Part shown: piece after piece, positions 1-8,330 of the stretch | Layout of the letters: the number at the start of each line of letters is the position of its first letter | How positions within the stretch are numbered: position 1 is the stretch's first letter | Source of the DNA: Prorocentrum cordatum | Lineage: Eukaryota > Sar > Dinophyceae > Prorocentrales > Prorocentraceae | DNA: 32,079 bases | NCBI GenBank assembly: GCA_963575745.1 | Contig: CAUYUJ010013969.1 | Span: forward strand, 404,609 to 436,687 | Direction of reading: 5' to 3' | Position numbers and translations under genes: made by a program | The notes under the pieces: model-generated | Database searches by the model: none | Seen by the model: the letters and a program-made list of their open reading frames with translations, nothing else | Told to the model about the DNA's origin: nothing

Positions 1-505
1 CTACCAGGATCGATCCGGGGGCGGCCAAGACGGGGGTGAGAACCAGGGAGAGGAATCAGGAGGGGGTAAGGCAGGGTAAGGTAAGCAAGAGGGCGCTTGA
101 GGGTCCCAAGTCGCAAACACTAAGAGCAAAGAAATGACCCCTGCGTGGGTTCATATGGATCTAGGACCCCCCCACCTTGTGAGGGCCTGCCTGCCTGGAG
201 CAGCGGGCGTTGGCGGCTGCCGGAGCGTCATGAAAAAGAGAGGGACGAGGCAGCAGGCTGGAGGCACGGAGTCATGGATATTGCGACCGTGCCGGCTAAA
301 AGGGAGAGTAGGCTGGTCGATTGGTCCTCCTGGTCTGCTTGGCTTTGCTGTAAGCCTCCGGCCAGATTCCCCGATCGGTCTAGGGCGAGGCAGTTCCCAC
401 GACGACCCACGGCACGCAGCAGCGGGCATGGGCTCCCGAGCTTCGCCCCCTATGTCGGGCCGAAGAACTTCCCTGGGAGGAGCGGCGGCGCGCCAGGGGG
501 GGAGG
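1..505. other. No recognisable feature
   Basis: GC-rich sequence with open frames on both strands. None of the translations (Arg-, Pro- and Gly-rich) shows a domain or motif I recognise, and frames on opposite strands are equally open, which is expected from base composition alone. I see no RNA gene or array here. Confidence 0.5.
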
Positions 506-640
506 CGAGAAGGAGAGGGCCTTCCCAGAAGGCGGCGGGGCTCCTCAGAAGGCGGGAGGACTTCAGAGCCTTCTGAGAAGGCCCGCCCCCCTCTCACTCC
601 CCCCCCGGGCTGGCCGCCGAAGAGGAGGAGGAGGAGGAGA
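506..640. repeat. Dispersed repeat R6 rich in TCAGAAGG / CCTTCTGAG words
   Basis: The stretch carries several complementary words (CCTTCTGAGAAGG, CTCAGAAGGC, CTTCCCAGAAGGC), so it can fold on itself. Related segments occur at about 1411-1550, 7720-7990, 16195-16265, 19490-19622 and 31805-31850. Two of these directly flank CCT arrays. It ends in a pyrimidine run followed by a 'GGCTGGCCGCCGA'-type sequence, also seen after the copy near 19610. No coding content is evident. Confidence 0.6.
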
Positions 641-790
641 AGCATCGCAAACCTTTGTTTGACGTTGGGCGAACTCGAGCGTCATGGCTGCAGCGCCCGT
701 GCAAAAGAACATGAGTGCCGACTCAGGCCTGTGGGCCAACAAGTGACGCCTGGCGGGCGTATCCGAAGTCAAGAAAAAGAAGAAGAAGAA

Positions 791-980
791 AGAAACGCCA
801 TGAACATAAACTTTTGGAGCTCCGCGCGGATTTCTGGGATTCGCGCTGGACCCCCCTCCCCGGCGCGCGGAGAGCGCCAGGGGCGGCGCCGAAGGCGCCG
901 CCGGAGGGCCCAGGCGCGAGGAGCAAGAAATCCGCGCGGAGCGCCAAAAAGTTTATGTGGATGTGTTTTTGTTTTTCTCC
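791..980. mobile_element. Foldback element, family A (CCGCGCGGAT arms)
   Basis: Left arm about 791-836 reads inward as ACATAAAC, TTTTGGAGCTCCGCGCGG, ATTTCT. The right arm about 925-980 is its reverse complement: AGAAATCCGCGCGGAGCGCC, AAAAAGTTTATGT, then a T-rich run matching the A-rich run on the left. The core, rich in GGCGCC, is about 90 bp. It has no ORF of its own, which fits a non-autonomous MITE-like element (inference). A better preserved relative lies at 26790-26993. Confidence 0.75.
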
Positions 981-1214
981 GAAAGATGGGCGCGAGGAGC
1001 AAAGAAACGTGCTGACGACCTACCAGACCACCCCAACCCAACCCGAAGACCCGAATTTGACCAGAATTTCGGGTTGGAGGGGGTACGGGTTCCATGTGTT
1101 GTTTCAATGTGCCCCGACCCCCCCCACTGGAAATGGAGGGCAAATTGAGGCCTTCGGGTTGGGTTGGGGTGGTTTGGTGGGTGGTGAAAGATGGGCGCGA
1201 GGAGCAAAGAAACG
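981..1214. mobile_element. Foldback element between 29-bp perfect direct repeats
   Basis: An inverted repeat has arms 1019-1059 and 1141-1181 (41 nt each, 36 matching), built on CCACCCCAACCCAACCCGAA. It is enclosed by two identical 29-bp direct repeats at 981-1009 and 1186-1214, containing GGGCGCGAGGAGCAAAGAAA. A related word (GGCGCGAGGAGCAAGAAA) also lies in the neighbouring family A element near 913. The direct repeats are long for a target-site duplication, so they may instead be an older tandem repeat into which the foldback landed. Confidence 0.75.
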
Positions 1215-1339
1215 CGCGCCGACCTCCTTCTCCTCCTCGAACGCGTCCTCCACGAGGTCGCCGCGCGAGTCCTGCGCCTGCCGCTCCGCCGGGGGCTCCT
1301 CCTGGGCGCACGTGCGCTCGCGCGGCAGAGGCGTCGAGC

Positions 1340-1735
1340 GCTCGAGCCCCCCCTGGGTCGGCGGTGGACAGACCTCCCTCTAGTAAACCTCCCTTGAGTG
1401 AAAACGGCCTCTGGCCTTCTGAGGAATGCTCCGCGCGTCCTCCTCCTCCTCCTCCTCCTCCTCCTCCTCCTCCTCCTCCTCCTCCTCCTCCTCCTCCTCC
1501 TCCTCCTCCTGGAAGGGGCGGGCCTTCTCTGAAAGCTCGGAAGGCCTCTGTCGGCGATGGACAAACCTCCCTTGAGCAAACCTCCCTTGAGTGAAAACGG
1601 CCTGGGACCGGAACCGACGGACCTGGACCCGCAAAAATGACGGCCGCGACGCCCTCTCGCGAACCGAAAGCGGCCAACTCGCTAATCGACATGTCAGGGT
1701 AGGGAGGTCTGTCCACCCCCGACCAGGGGTGCGCC
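1340..1735. repeat. Composite repeat: 54-bp direct repeats flanking a CCT array
   Basis: Two 54-bp direct repeats at 1357-1410 and 1550-1603 agree at 49 of 54 positions. They contain GTGGACAGACCTCCCT-like and CCTCCCTTGAGTGAAAACGG words. Between them lie the CCT array and R6 sequence. An inverted copy of the outer word (AGGGAGGTCTGTCCACC) sits at 1698-1714, so the unit also has short inverted ends. No protein is supported. Confidence 0.65.
1438..1510. repeat. (CCT)n microsatellite
   Basis: About 24 uninterrupted CCT triplets. It follows GGAATGCTCCGCGCG and precedes GGAAGGGGCGGGCCTTCTCT. The same two flanks surround the CCT array at about 7765-7845, so both arrays sit in copies of one repeat. 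Confidence 0.95.
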
Positions 1736-2154
1736 CGAGGACGGGCCAGAATCGGAAGCTGGGCCAGGGCTAGCAAATTCCTGGCCGCTAGCAAACGGTC
1801 CGCCCGGAAATAACCCAAAAAAAAAAAGATCCCAGAATAAGACTGAGCGCGCTAGATAATAAACGGGCTGCGTCCCAGAAGAAAAGAAGCAATTTCCCGG
1901 AGCTCCGTTTTAGCAGCCACGGGTTTGCTAGCCTTCGCCCGGCGTCCGACAGATACAGTCGGGCTGTGGAAGGGAGGAACGCTCACAAGGAACGAAGCCT
2001 CCTGCTGGCACCAGAAGCGTCCGGGTTGGATGCACGAGGAGGGCCAGAGGAACAATCACCGAACGATCTGAAGAACAAACACTTACAGCCATCGCGCTAC
2101 CATAAGTCGTTCAAGGCTTAACGACTTCTGCCGTCCTTCGACTCGCGCTCCAAC
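1736..2154. other. No recognisable feature
   Basis: Mixed-composition sequence including an A10 run near 1817. Open frames are short and unremarkable, and I see no element ends or RNA gene. Confidence 0.45.
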
Positions 2155-2254
2155 TGGATGTACCTGGATTTACCCTGATTTACCTCGATGTACCTGAATG
2201 TACCTGGATTCGCCTCGACTTATCTGCATATACTTGGATTGATCTGGCTCGATC
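2155..2254. repeat. Degenerate tandem array, 10-bp period
   Basis: Ten consecutive 10-bp units can be read without gaps: TGGATGTACC, TGGATTTACC, CTGATTTACC, TCGATGTACC, TGAATGTACC, TGGATTCGCC, TCGACTTATC, TGCATATACT, TGGATTGATC, TGGCTCGATC. The consensus is TGGATKTACC. The period is close to one DNA helical turn. Divergence increases toward the 3' end. Confidence 0.85.
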
Positions 2255-2455
2255 CCCACAAGTCGATTGGCGAAAAGTCGAGAAGCCCCCATGGAATCAG
2301 GAACACACAATAAGGAAGGAAGGGGTGGGCTCTGGCAACGGCAGGCCTAGGCCACAAAGGGTTCAGCGGCAGACATCTGAGGAACGGGTAGGGAAAGCCC
2401 GTGAACCTGCTGAGCCCAAGTCGGTCCTCAGTTCAGCATCCCGACCGTACGGCAA

Positions 2456-2592
2456 GTTGAAGGAGGAGGTGGAGGAGGAGGAGGAGGAGGAAGAGGAGGA
2501 GGAGGAGGAGGGGGAGGAGGAGGAGGAGGAGGAGGAGGAGGCCGAGGAGGAGGAGGAGGAGGACGAGAAGGAGGAGGAGGAGGAGGAGGAGG
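2456..2592. repeat. (GGA)n array
   Basis: Nearly pure GGA/GAG triplets with scattered A, C and G interruptions. In protein frames it reads poly-Glu (+) or poly-Ser/poly-Pro (-), which I treat as an artefact. Confidence 0.95.
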
Positions 2593-2787
2593 TCGTGACG
2601 ATCCCAGCGTCGGTCTCTGACACCGCGTGAATCGTTCAGCTCTGAACGATCGGTGGCTATTCGATGTCAGATCGATCCATATTGGCCGATTCTGGGCAAC
2701 TGGCAGCATTCAACCTTGAACGCCCGCGCTGGGGTCGTCGCCGCGTCGGTACGACATGCCGCAGAGGCTTCCCGAACGGAGTCCGCG

Positions 2788-2951
2788 CAGGATGGGCTCG
2801 GCGGATCGCGCCGCATCGCCGATGCATCGCTGGTGCATCGGCGACGCTGGCGACACATCGGCGACGTCGGCGTGGAAGAATCGGGCTCCACATCGCACTG
2901 CATCGCCGATGCGTCGGCGATGCGGCGCGATCCTCCGACCCCATCTACTCG
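2788..2951. mobile_element. Foldback element, family B, degenerate copy
   Basis: The left end reads GGATGGGCTCGGCGGATCGC then GCCGCATCGCCGATGCATCG. The right end is the reverse complement, GATGCGGCGCGATCCTCCG then ACCCCATCTACT. The interior is packed with GCATCGGCGATGC-type palindromic words. Compared with the copy at 16661 the outermost arm is lost on the left, so this is a decayed copy. Confidence 0.7.
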
Positions 2952-3039
2952 GATCACATTTTTCCCCAATCAGTGCTTGTACTTAAGGGGTCCTAGCGGA
3001 ATGTGAAAGATTCGGCGAAAATTTCCCGCCGATTTTGGT

Positions 3040-3250
3040 AGCAAGCTGGGTTCCTGGGTTCCCGGTTCCGGGATCCCATGTTCCGGGTTATTGGTTCCGG
3101 GCCGATTTCGATGGGTTCTGGGTTCCCGGGCTCCCGGGTTCCGGGTTCTGGGTTCCCGGGTTCCTGGTTATGGTTCCGAACCGATTTCGGTGTGTTCCGG
3201 GTTCCCGGGTTCCCAGTCGATCTCCTTATCGATCTCCTTATCGATCCCAC
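3040..3250. repeat. Degenerate GGGTTCCCGGGTTCC array
   Basis: Repeated GGGTTCC / CCCGGG words are arranged irregularly over about 175 bp. Two longer sub-units each contain TTCCG, AACCGATTTCGGTG or GGCCGATTTCGATG, followed by the GGGTTCC run. It ends in two copies of the 12-mer CGATCTCCTTAT. No ORF is supported. Confidence 0.7.
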
Positions 3251-3336
3251 GATTCATCAAAACCATCCACTGATTGGGATTTTTCTCTGGTGTAATTGTG
3301 AGGCATGGGCCAGACCTCCCCAGGCAGGACCCTAGG

Positions 3337-3709
3337 CCTCCTCGCGTCGAGAAAAAGTGTCGGCCTCGATGGAACGCACAGAAACATACTGATACTACAT
3401 GTCAGCCTTGAAGGCGCGCGTCCGACCCGAACATATAGTATACCCATATTGTAGTATATCGTTTCCCGAGCGGTGTGGCCAGAAAGCGCCCGCCACGACG
3501 CATGTACGACAAGATTTCTCGGTGCGCGCGTCGCCCCTGGAGGGGCGACGCACACATAGTATAAGTATGTTGGGGCGACGCCGACTCGAGGGTTCTGGAC
3601 TATTTCTCGGGACGGTCTTCGGCCTCGAGGGTTCTACACTATTTCGGCCTCGCGTCGAGAAAAAGTTTCGGCCTCGAGGGTTCTAGACTATTTCTTGGGG
3701 CGATTTTCC
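3337..3709. repeat. Short degenerate tandem units around GGCCTCGAGGGTTCTA
   Basis: CGCGTCGAGAAAAAGT followed by CGGCCTCGA occurs at about 3343-3370 and 3652-3678. Between 3583 and 3709 the unit CTCGAGGGTTCTRSACTATT occurs three times. The middle (3371-3582) includes ATAGTATA-type words. No gene is seen. Confidence 0.6.
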
Positions 3710-3790
3710 AGCCTCGGGATACTTTCCTGCAGCTGCGCCTCGGCGAGGGCGTTCCGCGCGTCTCCAGATCGCCGCGAGCGGCCGCCAGAA
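3710..3790 (-). repeat. Dispersed repeat R7 (CTCGGCGAGGCGCAGCTGC)
   Basis: On the minus strand this segment matches 12530-12603 (+) and 16299-16383 (+). All three share GCCCTCGSCGAGGCSCMGCT then GCWGGAA and MTCCCGAGG. In one frame all three give a related peptide of the form RSG..RNAL.EAQLQE.IPR. That suggests an old coding segment carried in a repeat (inference). Confidence 0.6.
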
Positions 3791-3866
3791 ATCCGAACCA
3801 CGCAGATCTCCTTGCGTCGTGAGAAACAGCACTGCGGACAATGTGGCCATTTTCAAACCTCAGGGA

Positions 3867-4198
3867 ACCTCCTCCTCCTCCTCCTCCTCCTCCTCCTCCT
3901 GCTCCTCCTCCTCCTCCTGCTCCTCTTCCTCCTCCTCCCCCTCCTCCTCCTCCTCCTCCTCCTCCTCCTCCTCCTCCTCCTCCTCCTCCTCCTCCTCCTC
4001 CTCCTCTCCCTCCTCCTCCTCCTCCCTCCTCCTCCTCCTCCTCCTCCTCCTCCTCCTCCTCCCTCCTCCTCCTCCCCTCCTCCTCCTCTTCCTCCCCCTC
4101 CCCCTCCCCCTCCTCCTCCTCCTCCTTCTCCTCCTCCTCATCATCCGCCTGCTCCTCGGCCTCCTCCTCCTCCTGCTCCTCCTCCTGCTCCTCCTCCG
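3867..4198. repeat. (CCT)n array, about 330 bp
   Basis: CCT triplets with occasional GCT, CTT and TCCC interruptions that shift the triplet register. The long Leu, Ser and Pro polypeptides seen in the three + frames, and poly-Glu/Gly/Arg on the minus strand, are products of the array. Confidence 0.95.
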
Positions 4199-4567
4199 GT
4201 GGCAGTGCCGGACGAGTGCAACGGAGGGGACGGGGGGGGGGGCGTTCGGGGCTGAGGGGGGGAGGGGGGGCATTACGCGCGTTATTAGAAGGTAGAAAGC
4301 CCGACACGCGAAGCCGTTTAGTGAACGCTCCCAATGTAGGAATCAAAGAGGGCAAAGCTGTTCAATAAACGCCCAGGGCCGTTTAGTAAACGCCAATTGT
4401 CCGGTCCGGAAGTTTTTCCTCCCTTGCGTATGGCCCAGAGAGATTAAAGACACGCTCCAAGGTTTCCGAGTTTCAGGCTTTCGGGGCTTCGGGCATGCAG
4501 GAGTAACGTCCAAGAGCACTCCCCAGCGGAGCTCGTTGCTGATTGAACCTTTGAGACCTGGGATTGG
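4199..4567. other. Spacer with GTTTAGTRAACGC words
   Basis: CGTTTAGTGAACGC at 4315, TTCAATAAACGCCCAG at about 4360 and CCGTTTAGTAAACGCC at about 4379 form a loose repeat. A related stretch with TTTACCAAACGCCCACG is found at about 25090. Otherwise there is nothing recognisable. Two G runs occur near 4231 and 4260. Confidence 0.45.
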
Positions 4568-4790
4568 GTGGCGGTCTGGCGGTTCCGTGCCCGCCATCGC
4601 CGCCACGTCGCCGCCTCGTCGCCGCCCGTCGACGGGGCCTGAGTGTCGATCTGGCGGCTCCGTGATCGCCGTCGCCGCCCCGTCGCCTCCTCGTCGCCGC
4701 TCATCGTCGGGGGCCTGGGTGGCGGTCTGGCGGCCCCGTAATTTCCGTCGCCGCCTCGTCGCCACATCGCCGACGCTTCGAATGTACAGC
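4568..4790. repeat. Three tandem units of 75-76 bp
   Basis: Units begin at 4568, 4643 and 4719 with GTGKCGRTCTGGCGG. Each continues CCGT..TCGCCGCC.CGTCGCC and ends GTCGGGGCCTG or similar; the third is shorter. The 75-bp period keeps frames open on both strands, so the Arg/Pro-rich translations are not evidence of a gene. Confidence 0.8.
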
Positions 4791-4819
4791 GCAGCTTGTA
4801 CCACATAAGAATATATACA

Positions 4820-5065
4820 TAAATGTATTGCATCACAGAGGTTGAACCGCAAACAGTGCACACCAAAATTGAGCAACGTGTTTTGCACAACATATACTGC
4901 ACCACATCGAAGGCGCAGCAAATAGTGCGCCGCATAGATTGCGCCACGTCCATTGGACCACATGCATTGCGCAACACATGGATTGCACCACATGGACAGC
5001 AATTGCACCATGTCGATTGCATCGCATTGGTTTCGCACCACGTATCTTGCACCACAGATCTGCAA
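4820..5065. repeat. Degenerate array of ATTGCACCACATGG words, period about 14-17 bp
   Basis: At least twelve variants of TTGCACCACAT (TTGCGCCACGT, TTGGACCACAT, TTGCGCAACACAT, TTGCATCGCAT, TCGCACCACGT) follow one another. Similar words recur at 5351-5361 and 5425-5475. The region is less GC-rich than its surroundings. No ORF is credible. Confidence 0.7.
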
Positions 5066-5618
5066 ATATATACATACGTACACATGTGTATATAACCATA
5101 GTCCGACATATACATGGTATGTGGCAACAGAAGGAGGTAGACATCATGAAGCGTACTAAGGGTGGTAAAAAAGAATAGATGCTGGAGGCATCCTCAAATA
5201 ATACAAAGGTTTTAGGATGCAACAGCAGATCGATAGCTGCGCTTACGATCCAGGCATCTAGAGCGCCAGCCGCTTGAGGCAGAATGGCGGCGTGGACGCT
5301 CGCTACGCTCGCTTCACATACTACCCAGCCCTCTGACCTACAGTCAGGGCGATTGCACCACATGAGAGGCTCCACGCAGAGTGCTCCTTTAAAATTGCAC
5401 ACCTTAGATGGCACAACCTAATCAGTACTGCACAACATATGAATATCATGCACCATGTAGGTTGCGCCACACTGAATGCTTCAAACATTTTGTGATACAT
5501 GTGTTGCTGAAACCAAACTCTTTGGGGAGAGCGCTGCTGGCATATTTCAAAACCAAACCGGCATACATCAAAGTGCAAACTTCGCCCAAATGCTGTCGCA
5601 AGTAAGCCAAGAACTGGT
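5066..5618. other. Spacer; scattered TTGCACCACAT variants
   Basis: TATATACATA-type sequence near 5070, then moderately AT-rich sequence with further degenerate TTGCACCACAT words after 5345. A tandem-like AACATATGAATATCATGC stretch lies near 5435. No domain or RNA gene is recognised. Confidence 0.4.
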
Positions 5619-6038
5619 TTGAACACAAAGCAGAAGCCTTCTGGAAGTTTCTGTGAGGGTTCTGCAGAGGTCCCCCGAGGGCTCCAGAGGCCCCTGGCAG
5701 CCCCCAACAGCGCCCAAACGGTGGAATACCTGGAGAAACTCCTCTCTCAGGAGGAGCAGGACCCAGACGTTTCGGATCGGCGGCCGCAAGGGATCAAGCA
5801 GTGTGCAAGCGACGGCGGGGTGCGACCGAAGCGAAGTGGGGCAGGAGGGGCATCCGGACCCGGGCATCCGACGTCGCGTTTTCTTCACGGTGTGATTCCC
5901 CAGAGGTCCGGACTCCTGTCCAAGGATCGGCGGTTCATGCCGAATCTTGTTGAAGGCCAGGGTCACGGGCCCCGGCAGCCGAAAAAAAAAAACCTTCGGA
6001 CGTGGCTGTTCCACGATGCGAAGAGGTCAGGGATTTAG
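5619..6038 (+). CDS. Weak candidate ORF, hypothetical protein
   Basis: A 139-residue ATG-initiated frame. The stretch around residues 33-50 (AQTVEYLEKLLSQEEQDPD) has the mixed, amphipathic composition of real protein and is unlike the Arg/Pro translations typical of this window. I do not recognise a family. The second half overlaps dispersed repeat R4 (5868-5945) and ends in Lys/Arg-rich sequence after an A10 run, so only the first part may be an exon. The opposite strand is also open over most of it. It could be an exon fragment, a pseudogene or chance. Confidence 0.18.
   Translation: MNTKQKPSGSFCEGSAEVPRGLQRPLAAPNSAQTVEYLEKLLSQEEQDPDVSDRRPQGIKQCASDGGVRPKRSGAGGASGPGHPTSRFLHGVIPQRSGLLSKDRRFMPNLVEGQGHGPRQPKKKNLRTWLFHDAKRSGI
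5868..5945 (+). repeat. Dispersed repeat R4, copy 1
   Basis: Contains GACGTCGCGTTTTCTTCAC, then TGATTCCCCAGAGGTCCGGA, then CTCCTGTCC...GATCGGCGG. It matches 12003-12070 (+) and the reverse complements of 14341-14446 and 24906-25013. The match to the 24906 copy is closest, sharing TTGATTCCCCAGAGGTCC. Confidence 0.65.
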
Positions 6039-6249
6039 GCGGCCTGGAGGGACCTCGATTCCCTTCGCCCGTGCAAGATCGTCCGCTTAAAATCGATCCC
6101 CAGACCCCTCCTGCGATCCATCCTGACATGCTCTGCATCTCGAATAGCTTTTTGACGTCCCCAGGGCCTGAAACTCGAGTCCAGAACCAGAGAATGGCGC
6201 AACGCCTGTCCGAGCCGCGGTGCTCCTTCTCGCCCCCTCCATGCGGACC

Positions 6250-6269
6250 CCGCTGCTGCTGCTGCTGCC

Positions 6270-6302
<33 letters not shown>

Positions 6303-6327
6303 GCTCCTGCTGCTGCTCCTCCTCCTC
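6250..6327. repeat. (CTG)n / (CAG)n microsatellite
   Basis: CTG triplets with a few CCT, GCT and CTC variants. On the minus strand this would encode a poly-Gln tract (QQQ...RQQQQQ) in a frame that runs from 6393 to 5935. On the plus strand a frame from 6002 to 6337 reads poly-Cys at its end. I cannot tell whether either frame is translated. Confidence 0.85.
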
Positions 6328-6347
6328 TGGCAAGTAAATAATTCTAC

Positions 6348-6540
6348 AGGCCTCCAAGATGGGGTCGGAGCAGGTGGGGTCGGAGTATCGCACCGCATCA
6401 TCAAAGCATTACCGATGCATCGGCGATGCATCGGCAACGCCGGCGATGCCTCGGCGACGTCGGCGTGGGCAAATCGGGCTCCATCGGCGATGCGGCTCAA
6501 TCCCCCGACCCCATCTACTCCGACCCCATCTGGGAGGCCT
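6348..6540. mobile_element. Foldback element, family B
   Basis: The left arm starts AGGCCTCCAAGATGGGGTCG and continues GAGCAGGTGGGGTCGGAG. The right arm ends CCGACCCCATCTACTCCGAC then CCCATCTGGGAGGCCT, the reverse complement with few mismatches. The interior carries GATGCATCGGCGATGC-type words. It has the same structure as 16661-16910. A CTG microsatellite abuts it on the left and repeat R3 on the right. Confidence 0.85.
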
Positions 6541-6545
6541 AGAAA

Positions 6546-6675
6546 ACATATCTGTATCCGCGGCCTCGCGGGCCGGGCGGGGCCCTGAGCCGCAAGCCCG
6601 CGGACACGGAGCGTTTCTTCGCGGATGCTCCGCGCAGAACGTGTCCGTAAGACCTGCGGATGCGCGCCCCGAACC
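6546..6675 (+). repeat. Dispersed repeat R3, copy 1
   Basis: Starts near ATCCGCGGCCTCGCGGGCCG and includes GGACACGGAGCGTTT, CCGCGCAGAACGTGTCCG and CTGCGGATGCGC. It aligns along its length with 27339-27468 (+). A partial inverted copy lies at about 31330-31400. It contains internal complementary ATCCGCGG / CCGCGGA words. Confidence 0.7.
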
Positions 6676-6724
6676 TTGACCGCGAGGGCGCAGATACAGA
6701 TCTGATCTATGTTTGCCGCTCTAC

Positions 6725-7078
6725 GTCCTCTTCCTCTTCCTCCTCCTCCTCCTCCTCCTCCCCCGCCTCCTCCGCCTCCTCCGCCTCCTCCGCCTCCTCC
6801 TCCTCCTCCTCCTCCTCCTGATCCTCGTTCTCCTCCTCCTCCTCCTCCTCCTCCTTCTCCTCCTCGTCCTCCTCCTCCTCCTCCTCCCCTCCTCCTCCTC
6901 CTTCTCCTCATTCCTCCTCCTCCTCCTCCTCCTCCTCCTCCTCCTCCTCCTCCTTCCTCCTCCTCTCCTCCTCCTCCTACTCCTCCCTCATTCCTCCTCC
7001 CTCATTCCTCCTCCTCCTCCTCCTCCTCCTCCTCCTCCTCCTCCTCCTCATTCCTCCTCCTCCTCCTCCTCCTCCCTC
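6725..7078. repeat. (CCT)n array with TTC/GCC interruptions
   Basis: About 350 bp of CCT triplets broken by CGC, TCATTC and CTT variants. The long Pro/Leu/Ser frames that run through it into 7079-7848 are array artefacts at their N-terminal side. Confidence 0.95.
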
Positions 7079-7298
7079 CCGCTCGAGCAGGACAACAGGG
7101 GCTCCTTCGCCTCCTCCGGGCGTGCCCACCCCGTCTCCCCGGCGATGGCCGGCGCCTCCCGCGCCTGCGCGCGCACCGCGCCCCGCTCCACGGCGGGCGG
7201 GCCCTGCCCCCGAGAGCGATGCGGGCACGCGCGGGGGCCCGCCGCGCAGGATGGCTCTGCCGAGCCCCTCGAGCGGATGCCACGGGCGGGGCTTGGCA
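7079..7298 (+). other. GC-rich segment with a protein-like open frame
   Basis: In the frame entering from the CCT array, the translation starts LEQDNRGSFASSGRAHP and continues with several Cys. It looks less repetitive than its surroundings. No family is recognised, both other + frames are also open, and the frame is bounded by CCT on the left and a GGA/GAC array on the right. I do not call a gene. Confidence 0.25.
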
Positions 7299-7382
7299 CG
7301 ATAAGGAGGACGAGGAGGAGGAGGACGATAAGGAGGAGGACGAGGAGGAGGAGGACGAGGAGGAGGACGAGGAGGAGGGCGC
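7299..7382. repeat. (GGA/GAC)n array
   Basis: GAGGAGGAC-type triplets with GATAAG interruptions over about 85 bp. The same GGAT(G)CCAC(C/G)GGCGGG word lies on both sides (near 7276 and 7387), suggesting a short flanking direct repeat. Confidence 0.9.
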
Positions 7383-7469
7383 GGCGGATGCCACCGGCGG
7401 GATCGGCCTAGGCAGTGTCTGTAGTTATCGTTTTGCGTTCGTTCTCCCTCGTTCTGTCTTCCGTCGACC

Positions 7470-7625
7470 TTGGCGACATCGAAACCGAACATCGAACATC
7501 GAAATCGAAACCAAATCGAAAGCGAAAATCGAGAATCGAAAATCGAGAATCGAAATCGCTGCAAAACGAAGGCGAACCGAAATCGAAACGAAAACGAAAC
7601 GATATCGGCCCACGAAATCGCCCAA
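7470..7625. repeat. Degenerate ATCGAAA array
   Basis: Many ATCGAAA / ATCGAGA / ACGAAAA words in close succession with a 6-8-bp spacing (for example AAAATCGAGAATCGAAAATC). Purine strand bias is strong and GC is lower than nearby. Translations are Lys/Arg/Glu-rich artefacts. Confidence 0.75.
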
Positions 7626-7719
7626 CACCGCTCAGGTCGCCCCCTGCTTGGCAAGGCCCAGCGGCCCTGGTGCGGCAGCAAGCCCAAAGGGCAAATCAGA
7701 GGGGGCGAGGGCCTGCTCA

Positions 7720-7990
7720 GAGGGTTCGGAAGGCCTCTGGCCTTCTGAGGAATGCTCCGCGCGTCCTCCTCGTCCTCCTCCTCCTCCTCCTCCTCCTCCT
7801 CCTCCTCCTCCTCCTCGTCCTCCTCCTCTTCCTCCTCCTCCTCCTTGAGGGGGCGGGCCTTCTCTGAAGGCTCGGAAGGCCTCTGGCCTTCTGAGGAATG
7901 CTCTGCGCCTTCTCCGGAAGCGTCGACAGCTTCTCAGAAGGCCCGAGGGCGTCTGAGAAGTCCCGCCGCCTCCTGAGAATGGCTGCTCCT
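7720..7990. repeat. R6 repeat carrying a CCT array (second copy of the 1411-1550 unit)
   Basis: GGCCTTCTGAGGAATGCTCC then GCGCG precedes about 80 bp of CCT triplets (7765-7845). GGGGCGGGCCTTCTCTGAAG follows. The same order is found at 1411-1550. Further R6 words (CTTCTCAGAAGGCCCGAGGG, CGTCTGAGAAGTCCCG) extend to about 7980. Confidence 0.8.
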
Positions 7991-8330
7991 TCTCGCCTCC
8001 CTCCCGGGCACGCCGCTGACTGGTACCTTGAACCATCGATGCCTACCCTGCAAGCCGTCCTGCCGATGCTTAGGCATCGACAGTTCGATGCCTAGGCAGC
8101 ACCAGGCCGAGACCTAGGCATCCAGCTACGCCCAGCTACGTCCATGGACGCATTCCGCGATGCATGCGTGAGCATACTTGCACGGAAACCGTGGCGTCAA
8201 GTGTGGCGTGCCCAGGCATCCGCATGGCCATGCCTAGAGATGGCCGCCATAGTGCGCAGGCACCTCTCCCTGGGGGGGGGTCAAGGTGATTGATGGGAGC
8301 AGAGCGAGCGGGCCCACCCGAGGTGGGGCA
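7991..8330. other. Spacer with GATGCCTAGGCA words
   Basis: GATGCTTAGGCATCGA, GATGCCTAGGCAGC, CCTAGGCATCC and GGCCATGCCTAGAGATGG occur within 200 bp and are mutually complementary around CCTAGG. No ORF or RNA gene is recognised. Confidence 0.45.

Noticed and set aside
769-1818. 349-residue minus ORF spanning 769-1818
   Set aside because: It runs through two foldback elements, a composite repeat and a CCT array (poly-Gly), so it cannot be one protein.
3841-3860. Possible dinoflagellate spliced-leader relic (GGCCATTTTC...CTCAGG)
   Set aside because: Only a few bases resemble the spliced leader and the GGCTCAAG end is missing.
4820-5475. Degenerate TTGCACCACAT words as tRNA-like or regulatory sites
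   Set aside because: No cloverleaf or box A/B arrangement could be drawn. The words form a decayed tandem array.
5935-6393. Poly-Gln protein on the minus strand
   Set aside because: The Gln tract is a CTG/CAG microsatellite. The frame starts within a family B element arm and crosses a repeat R4 segment at its end. It is kept only as a microsatellite feature.
6709-7848. Long Pro-rich plus frame (379 residues) as an extensin-like or hydroxyproline-rich protein
   Set aside because: It is a CCT array read in one of three open frames, then GC-rich filler and a GAC/GGA array. The other frames give Leu and Ser runs.
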